From Brachionus koreanus (taxonomy: Eukaryota > Rotifera > Eurotatoria > Ploima > Brachionidae), in contig PJRA01000216.1 in assembly GCA_016987375.1 (NCBI GenBank), positions 124,658 to 164,241 of the forward strand: a DNA stretch of 39,584 nt, written 5' to 3'. Shown here piece by piece: positions 33,552 through 39,584 of this stretch (the stretch's first letter is position 1; each line of letters begins with the position of its first letter). The position numbers and the translations under genes were made by a program. The notes beneath the pieces were generated by a model. It was not told the origin of the DNA. It saw only the letters and a list, made by a program, of their open reading frames with translations, and ran no database searches.

Positions 33552-33900
33552 CTGAAAAAGCATTAGCATTAGCTCGATGCAGATCAGTGTTGGACCGGAG
33601 TCGTCAGAACCAGTAAAATTAGGAAATGGAAAGATTTTTGGAAAAATCTGCAAAAAAAAACTTTTTTAATCTTTTATCTTTAAGACAAATATAAAAGGAA
33701 ATTTAAATTTGACTTTAATCATTTAAAATAATTAATTGGCCTCTGTTCTTTAATTAAAAGGTTCAATTCAAATTTAATAAAAAATAATTAAATGGAACTG
33801 GTCCAATGCATATAGCCCCAGTTGGTGGCAGTCTAACGTTCAGACCGGTCCCGGCAGGACCACCGGCCAACACTAATACAGATTAAACAAATAAATAAAT
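33552..33900 (+). repeat. Retroelement 3'-tail fragments
   Basis: 33552-33585 reads aaagcattagcattagctcg, related to the LINE A end block gaaggagcattagctcaata. A GC-richer stretch at 33791-33875 (gttggtggcagtctaacgtt, gaccggtcccggcaggacca) is followed by aatacagattaaacaaataa and an (aaat)n tract, a typical retroelement 3' end. The 62-codon minus-strand frame over it is chance. Confidence 0.45.
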
Positions 33901-34185
33901 AAATTATTGATGAAAAAAATATCATAGTCTGAATTGCTTTTAAAATCAAAAGAGTACTAATAAAATGTCTGAAAAGAGTAATAATAGTATCTAAGCCATT
34001 TGCTGAGGGTCTGAAACGCAAAACATTTTGAAATTTGGTACAAAATAAAAGATTAATGCTAAAAAAGCTTTAATTTTTTTTCCTGAGGATTTTTATAAAT
34101 TCCTTAAATGTAACATAGTACAAAATTCAAAGTTACCTCAATAGTTAATGTCTGTAAAATTTTTAACATTTTGTTCTGTTCTATT

Positions 34186-34212
34186 GTAATAACGGGTGAG
34201 TCATAATGTTTC
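34186..34212 (+). repeat. Solo end of a mariner-type inverted repeat
   Basis: gtaataacgggtgagtcata closely matches the flank and first 15 bases of the mariner TIR at 16333-16350 (one substitution, g to t). The following sequence differs and no partner end was found downstream, so it is a broken or related non-autonomous element. Confidence 0.5.
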
Positions 34213-34349
34213 AAAAGGTAAGCCACTTGCATGCAAGGATCCAAAATCTAATTTAAAATAAATACAAGCAAAATGTTGTAAGAAATTTCAGCTCAGTCCG
34301 AATATCTGTTAATATTTTTATCCAGGTTTGAAAATTTTGCAAAAAAATT

Positions 34350-34757
34350 ATGACTGAAGCAAGCATATGAAGAAGCTTTAAACGAACTTAAACTACTAAA
34401 AGTCTCGAATCGACTCTTTGAATTTAGTGAAAGATATGTCTGGGCAGAATTGAGTCATTCTGTTTGATTGTTTGTCAGACTGGTGGAAGAAAGGCTTCGA
34501 ATCAAGATAAATTGAATATCCTACTCCATTGTGTAATTGCTATCTGACTATTTCTTCTTTTTTCCCTGAGCCATCACACATTTTAACATTTGTAATGCAT
34601 CATATAACCCTATATTTTGATTAAATTTATTTATAATATCTTCCTTTTTTTAAACTATTTTTACTATTTTTTATTTTATTTTATTTAACTTTATTATGAT
34701 TTTAATTTTTTAATTTGAAGGAGCATTAGCTTGGTATAGAAAAACAGTAAATAAGTT
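34350..34757 (+). mobile_element. 3' end of LINE family A, copy 3
   Basis: Starts EEALNELKLLKVSNRLFEF, then SERYVWAELSHSV, continuous with the same region of copy 2 (EAYNKLKLLTVSNRLFELSK). The frame then degrades and an AT-rich 3' UTR ends in gaaggagcattagcttggta with a short A-rich tail. Together with copies 1 and 2 this defines the family's 3' end. Confidence 0.75.
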
Positions 34758-34779
34758 GCTTCCTGTTTTACTTTTCTAG

Positions 34780-34945
34780 CATCTAATAACAAAAAATTAT
34801 TCTAAATAGAATGAAAGAAGAATTTACAAGCTATGAATTTGTGCCACACAATAATACTGATAAGGAAGAAACGATAGATAATGCCGAAGAATTAGAGGAA
34901 AAAAATAAGGTTTATCTTGCTTTTAGCAGTTTTAAAAACTTTGAA
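34780..34945 (+). other. Candidate orphan exon or small ORF, 44 codons
   Basis: A pyrimidine-rich acceptor-like stretch (gttttacttttctag, ending 34779) precedes an ATG at 34811 and the frame MKEEFTSYEFVPHNN, TDKEETIDNAEELEEKNK. This is acidic and GC-richer than its surroundings, as real exons are here. The frame ends at a TAA at 34943-34945, or may be spliced at AAG|GTTTAT (34911/34912). I could not join it in phase to KXD1, whose own ATG has an in-frame stop just upstream. It could be a first exon of another transcript, or chance. Confidence 0.3.
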
Positions 34946-35721
34946 TAAGCTGATATATTCTTGAAAAAGCTTTTTGACAATCAAAAGTGCCTATGTCTTC
35001 TTAGAATCAAAATCAAAATGTCCAGTAAAAAAATGTATTAATATAAGCATATTATTTTTATTATCAAAAAAAAAAATTAAAGCGTTGAGAATTTATTTTT
35101 TGATAGCTAAAAAAATAAATAATAAATATTAATTAAATATCATTATATAATTTAGTAGGAGAAAAAATTAATTTATTTTCTCGAAAAATAAATGCTTTTT
35201 GAAAATTTTTAACAAAATTTAAAAACTTAAAACAACAATTAAAAATTCAATTATTAATTCTATTTTTCAGCAATTCAATTTTAATGTATTTAGCAATTGG
35301 TTTTAATTTTCAACAAAAATTTAGAGCCATTTTTTTAAAAGAATAGCTTGAAATAAAAACATCAATAGTCTAAATAATTATTTTTAATTAACAGATTTTA
35401 GCTTTATTAAAAAAAATTATAATATTCAGACAATTCAAAGACAAATTAATTTACACCACTAATTTATAATATTGCATTTATTTTTAGAATTTATTGATGT
35501 ATGTATATTAATATTTGCAAAAATTGCACAAATTTTTTTTAAAAAAATTGCAATTCCTACGTTCTCAATAGTTCTATACAAATTCGTTTAAAAGCAAATT
35601 AAAATTTTAATAAACAAAAATTATGAAAGATACTAGAAAATTCAAAAAGCTAAAATTATTTTAATAATTAATTTATAAAAAAAAATTTCACGTAATAGTA
35701 TCTAAATCAAATATATTTTAA
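34946..35721. other. Upstream region of KXD1, no gene seen
   Basis: AT-rich with no protein-like frame; it should contain the KXD1 promoter. Confidence 0.5.
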
Positions 35722-36392
35722 ATGCAAACATCAACAGATTTGTCTCCTCCTCTAGAGTATTCAAGTTTCAGCATACTTAATTTGAGCGATGTGCCAGTAC
35801 AGGATGAATCAAGTTCGGACTTAAACAAAGCATTTTCTTCGCTTTTCTTAGACCAACTGAACACACGTGACATGAATGCCCTACTAGAATCACAACAAGC
35901 CATGTCAGTATTTTGTATTAATGCAACAGCTCTTTCTAAACTAATTTAATTTTAATCAGATTGAAACGTCTTGATAAAACAAACCAAATGACATCAAGCA
36001 TAAATCATCGATCAGCCCAAACCTATAATGCTTACGGATCTAAAGATTTTCAGTCTTATATTACTTTGCTCAATAAGATGAAACAAGATCTTGATTTTGT
36101 TTTTAAGCGAATTCGAATGTTGAAAAAAAAACTCGAAATAAAATACCCTCAAAACTATTCAAATGGCTTGCTATTGACCAAAGAAAATCTATCCATTTCG
36201 GAATCAGAAGAGCCGATAAGCACAGATGACTTTGATGAAGAAGTTAAATTACGCAGCAACTCGGCTGCTAGTCAGCTTACTTCATCAAAGTCAGCATTTT
36301 CAAGTTTGTTCGAAACAACTCGAAATCGTATTAGTTCGTTTAATAGACAGCAGTCTAATTTATCAGAATTACAGCCAGAACAAAGTGAATAA
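35722..36392 (+). CDS. KXD1: KxDL motif-containing protein 1, BORC subunit, 2 exons, 204 aa
   Basis: KXD1 is a subunit of BORC, which couples lysosomes to ARL8 and kinesin for outward movement, and is related to BLOC-1 biology. Exons are 35722-35903 and 35960-36392, with a 56-bp GT-AG intron whose removal gives SQQAILKRLDKTNQM (the intronless frame stops early). The core matches human KXD1 in order: FLDQLNTRDMNALLESQQ, LKRLDKTNQM, then KMKQDLDFVFKRIRMLKKKL with the KxDLDxxFxRIRxLKxKL signature. It is mostly helical and probably coiled-coil. The start ATG has an in-frame TAA directly upstream. After the core comes an acidic, Ser-rich tail of about 70 residues, which explains the length over the 176-residue human protein. 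aataaa overlaps the stop region at 36391-36396. Confidence 0.93.
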
Positions 36393-36533
36393 TAAAAAAA
36401 AAGTGTTTTTTAAGTTTTTTTTCATAATAAATAATTTTTTTTTTTATTTTTTATTTATTCTAAATCCGAGGGCTTAGATACCCTTTAAACCTTTTGCTAA
36501 GATTAAAATTTTAAAATTAATTTAATTGAGGAA
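36393..36533 (+). promoter_or_regulatory. 141-bp KXD1-COG1 intergenic gap with a possible acceptor before COG1
   Basis: The gap has to hold the KXD1 3' end and the COG1 5' end. It has aataaa-type signals (36391-36396; ataataaata near 36425), and just before the COG1 ATG the phrase aatttaattgag (ending 36530) resembles a weak AG acceptor. That would fit trans-splicing of a downstream operon gene. This is inference from spacing only. Confidence 0.35.
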
Positions 36534-37105
36534 ATGGATGCTAATAAAATAGATGTAGATGCGTTGTTTAAACAGTATACAATTAAAGAAATACAAGCAA
36601 TAGAATTACAAATTAAGAATGAAATTGAAAAAAAGAAAGAAGACTTGAGAATAATGGTCTAGTAAGTTTTTTTAATTTTGGCCGTTTAGGTTCATGTTTC
36701 ATCATCTTCTTTTTAGCAATAGATATCGTGATTTGATAGAAGCTGCAGACGGTATACACATAATGAAGCAGTGTTGCAAACAAGTAAGTATTCGATAACT
36801 TTTTTATCGTTTCATGACTAGTCTTTCTAGATTGAAGATGTTTTAAGTAATATGCATGATACTTGTGACAAATTGTTTGATGAAAAGTCAAACGAAATGT
36901 TTATTGAACAAGAGTATGGAATTAATTTTTTTCTTTTTTTTTATTTATGTTTTAATTTCTTTTTTAATTTTAGTAACTTGAAAAGAATAGAAAAGACAAA
37001 GAGAAACAATAAGTATGCATTAGCTGTTATTGTAAAAATATTGCAGAACAGTCCGAGCAAAATTTGGCTTCATTTAGACAATAATGAATATCTTAAAGCT
37101 GCCAA
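36534..37105 (+). CDS. COG1: Conserved oligomeric Golgi complex subunit 1, 5' part (four exons, 136 codons)
   Basis: COG1 is in lobe A of the COG tether, which catches intra-Golgi recycling vesicles. Exons are 36534-36661, 36717-36783, 36831-36913 and 36974-37105, with GT-AG introns of 55, 47 and 60 bp and consistent phases. The spliced start reads DVDALFKQYTIKEIQAIE, QIKNEIEKKKEDLRIMV and YNRYRDLIEAADGIHIMK. This parallels human COG1 (ALFETHGAEEIRGLE, EIEHKKEELRQMVGERYRDLIEAAD). Exon 4 (ALAVIVKILQNSPSKIWLHL, then DNNEYLKAAK) matches the IKLLLEIPEKIW region. The donor after exon 4 is AA|GTATGT. The remaining several hundred residues of the protein are not in the visible sequence, so the gene runs past the right edge. 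Confidence 0.92.
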
Positions 37106-37857
37106 GTATGTTTTTTTTAAAAATCTTTTAATTCCTCTTTTTTTTTTATAAATAAAATTCATATCAACATTAGATTAAAAATAAAAATAGATTTCCTAAA
37201 TCTAAGTTTTTAATAATTATATTATTTTATTTTTGTTCTGAGGAAAAAAAATATTTAGAAAAAAAAAAAATTTGAATGAACAGATCAAGTTTGATTTCCT
37301 GAATTAATAAATTAATAACGCTCAAGTGAGCTATTTTTTTTTTTTAAACTGAGAAAATTTTCAAAAATAAATTATTTTCTTTTGTATGATTTTTTATTAG
37401 ATCACCAGAATCGGCGTTTAAATGAAATAAATAAAATTAGAATAAAAAGAAAGCATTTTTTTTCAAAAAATTTTCATTGAAATTTGAATGAATATAAAAA
37501 GAATTAATAGATCGTAAATTAAGAGATTGAGAATTAAAAAAGAAGAATTTAAACTAAGTGCGTTATTTACTTTTAATATCTAATTAAAAGAGTGAAAATT
37601 GTAGTTTGATGATCCAAATAGTCAATGTGAATTTTAAAAAAACAAAAACATAAATTTCAAATTGTTTGTTTGTAAATTTTTGTTTTTGTTTTTTGTTCCA
37701 AACTTCACATTGCCTATTTCTGTGTTAACATTCAAAGGTCGGAGGAATTTTCTAACCATTTTATTTGACTCAGTTTCCAATTCTTTTCAATGAAAATAAA
37801 ATTTTTTTTTTAATAAAAATTGAAAAATTTTATTAAATTTTTAATTTAAGATATACT

Positions 37858-38010
37858 GTAAACCCTTGCGATATCATGCATGGGATAACTTTTGAATCTC
37901 GGGTTTAAGTGCACGCATAAGCGACCATCCTTCCCATGTTAAAATCGGCCCCCTTGGGATGCGTGCATAAAAATTCAGATTTCATGATTTGACGCGGCGT
38001 TAAAATTCAA
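37858..38010. repeat. GC-richer patch with an internal inverted repeat
   Basis: Begins actgtaaacccttgcgatat after an AT-rich run and contains tgcacgcat (about 37910) and atgcgtgca (about 37959), perfect inverted 9-mers about 40 bp apart. The start resembles the end sequence of a Tc1/pogo-type transposon, but no partner end was found in the window. Confidence 0.4.
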
Positions 38011-38389
38011 AAAACTTGAAATTAATGCTGGGTCAAAAACTGAAAATTATTAAGTAAATTTGAGTTATGGTGCAGGTTTAATAATTAGGTTTACTAAAAA
38101 ACTAAAAAATTAAAAAAAATGATTAAAAACATTTTTTAATTGTCTTTAATTTAATTCATAATTTTCAGTTTTTAATGTTTTTAAATTAATTGTATATAAA
38201 ACATTAAATACTTTTAAATAAAAAAAGATGTTTTGACTAATTTAAAAATTAAGTATTGAAAAATTTAAATCAAATCTTTTAAATTTTTTATCAAAATCTG
38301 TAAAAATTAAATTTATATTATTTTAAATAGAAAGCTTGAATGAGTGAATTTCAACATTGATCTCTTGATCACAAAACTATTTATCAATC

Positions 38390-38890
38390 TTGAGTAAAAA
38401 AATCCAAACGTTTTTCACCATTATTAGATTTTGCCACTGGTTCTATTAAGTTTTCGCTATTCCTTAAATTATATCTATTTTCAACTTCAATGTTCATTTT
38501 GCTACTGAACATTATCTGTCTCCATTTAACCTTGTTCCATAATTTCACATAGAAATAAAATTTTTCTAGCAGTTTCCATTAACGAGCTAAATTTGTGATG
38601 GTGAAGCTCTATTTTTTTTTTTCAAACAGACTAATTGGCGATCATCTTCGTCAGTAGAAATCTTTGGTCTTTCGGATATTTCACAATCATCGTATGAATT
38701 TGTTTATAATAGCGACCAACAATAGTCATGATTTGGATCTATTTAGATCATTCTCTTTTTCAGAATATGATTTTCCATTTTGCCGAAAAATAACAGCCTT
38801 TAGTCTGTCTTCTTTACTAATAAGACAATGTTTGAATTGATATTTTGATTTCAAAAGCGGTTTATTTTGTTCCAGAATTACATTTAAAAG
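38390..38890 (-). pseudogene. Tc1-like transposase remnant, N-terminal half
   Basis: On the minus strand: CLISKEDRLKAVIF then RQNGKSYSE (first helix-turn-helix, 38770-38840), DLNRSKS with a frame change to TIVGRYYKQI, then SERPKISTDEDDRQLVCLKK (the GRPRKTxxxxDRxLVR hook and second helix-turn-helix, 38610-38690). Next come NRASPSQI and finally LWNKVKWRQIMFSSKMNIEV, like the WxxVxWSDExKF start of the DDE domain with the first acid not preserved. Several frameshifts and stops occur and no C-terminal part was found. It lies antisense inside the presumed COG1 intron. Confidence 0.6.
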
Positions 38891-39442
38891 TGAGTGTCAA
38901 TCAAAACATATTTTGGAGAGATTGGGTCTGTCGCATACAAAATAATAAAAAAATTTTACCCTTTTTTTTTAAGAATTTAGCCGAAAAAAATTAGCTTTAA
39001 AATTACAATTCTATCCCATTTTATTACAATTCAAAACCAAATAAATATTGTAAAATTCAGTTATTTCTAAGCTTTTTCACAATAATGTTAAAACCTTTTT
39101 ATTAGGCATTATGGGCCTGTTAAGCTTGGATATTAGAGATATTCTAATTTAAATTGCAATAAATATTTAATATTTAAGGAAATTCAAATTTTTTAATTGA
39201 TATTCATTTCAAAATCTGAACAGGTTCTGTTAAATTTATACAAAAGAACAGAGCTAAAAGTTAAAAACTCTTATAAATTTTTTTATTGAAAATTGGTTCT
39301 GTAAATGCAACATAGTGCAATAAACATAGTTGCATCAATTGTCAAAGTCTGTTATTAATGTGCAAACTCTCTGCAAAATGCACCACACTCAAATGCATTA
39401 AAATTTGATTTTGCAAAACTTGCAGAGTAATTCAAGAATATA

Positions 39443-39584
39443 GCCCGTATAGCCGAGTGGTTTGTGTGTTAGTCATGCAAGCAGAGGGTGGAGGGTTCAA
39501 AACCCACTGAGGGTGGAAAAATCTTCAAAATATCTCTGTAATACGGGGCGCATGTTTAAACCCCTTTCATCAAAAAATGGGGGA
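39443..39584 (+). mobile_element. tRNA-derived SINE, copy 2, cut by the window edge
   Basis: Starts gcccgtatagccgagtggtt, which contains a near-perfect pol III box A (tagccgagtgg). A box B-like gggttcaaaaccc follows about 40 nt on. The next 70 nt match copy 1 (23201-23520, minus strand) with roughly 10 % differences. Box A here is closer to consensus than in copy 1. Confidence 0.85.

Larger units (their letters stand above)
37106..39584 (+). other. Presumed COG1 intron 4, at least 2.5 kb, repeat-filled
   Basis: After the exon 4 donor I found no segment encoding the expected LYLxCxxL continuation. The stretch is AT-rich with a GC-richer patch (37858-38010), a dead Tc1-like transposase (38390-38890) and a SINE (39443 on). 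It is far longer than the three preceding introns of this gene. Confidence 0.55.

Noticed and set aside
33833..34021. 62-codon minus-strand open frame
   Set aside because: Overlaps retroelement tail sequence; composition is low-complexity and no domain is visible.
36613..36891. 92-codon minus-strand open frame
   Set aside because: Shadow of COG1 exons 1-3, which are supported by similarity and splice phase on plus.
39443..39515. Functional tRNA gene
   Set aside because: Box A and box B are present, but the segment continues into a conserved non-tRNA body shared with 23201-23520, and no complete cloverleaf with matched acceptor stem was found.
1..39584. CRISPR array, bacterial operon or prophage-type system
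   Set aside because: No regularly spaced repeats, Shine-Dalgarno-linked genes or prokaryotic proteins; all genes have spliceosomal introns.

Overview
This window is AT-rich nuclear DNA (roughly 75-80 % A+T by eye) from a small invertebrate animal. Three things show this: genes interrupted by introns of 47-75 bp with GT-AG ends, a netrin receptor of the DCC/neogenin type, and a dense, degraded population of non-LTR retrotransposons, a tRNA-derived SINE and Tc1/mariner elements. A monogonont rotifer (Brachionus-like) is my best guess from the composition, the very short introns and the repeat types. That is inference and was not tested.

Layout. Bases 1-6240 hold no host gene, only decayed mobile elements. 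Bases 6806-7903 (minus) are a three-exon PEDS1/TMEM189 (Kua) gene for plasmanylethanolamine desaturase, the plasmalogen-forming enzyme. Bases 7960-11460 are an AT-rich spacer. Bases 11464-29792 (minus) are one complete DCC/neogenin/UNC-40 gene. I assembled it from six phase-compatible exons into a 1674-residue receptor: signal peptide, four Ig domains, six FN3 domains, one membrane helix and a cytoplasmic tail ending in the conserved P3 motif. Its long introns hold a mariner element, a fold-back MITE, a full SINE with target-site duplication and several LINE fragments. Bases 29793-34780 are spacer with LINE debris. Bases 35722-36392 (plus) are KXD1, a BORC-complex subunit with two exons. Only 141 bp later COG1 begins (36534 onward, plus), a Golgi tethering subunit of which four 5' exons are visible. 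Its fifth exon was not found before the window end, and the last 2.5 kb appear to be a repeat-filled COG1 intron.

How the genes relate. The DCC gene acts in axon or cell guidance and PEDS1 in ether-lipid synthesis, and I see no functional link between them. KXD1 (lysosome positioning) and COG1 (intra-Golgi retrograde transport) both serve membrane traffic and sit head-to-tail closely enough that co-transcription is worth testing.

Most interesting host observation: a second signal-peptide exon lies just upstream of the DCC Ig2 exon. It is in the right phase and is separated by a 49-bp GT-AG intron, which predicts a receptor isoform lacking Ig1. I found no convincing new multi-gene system. The remaining items of interest are mobile-element structures.
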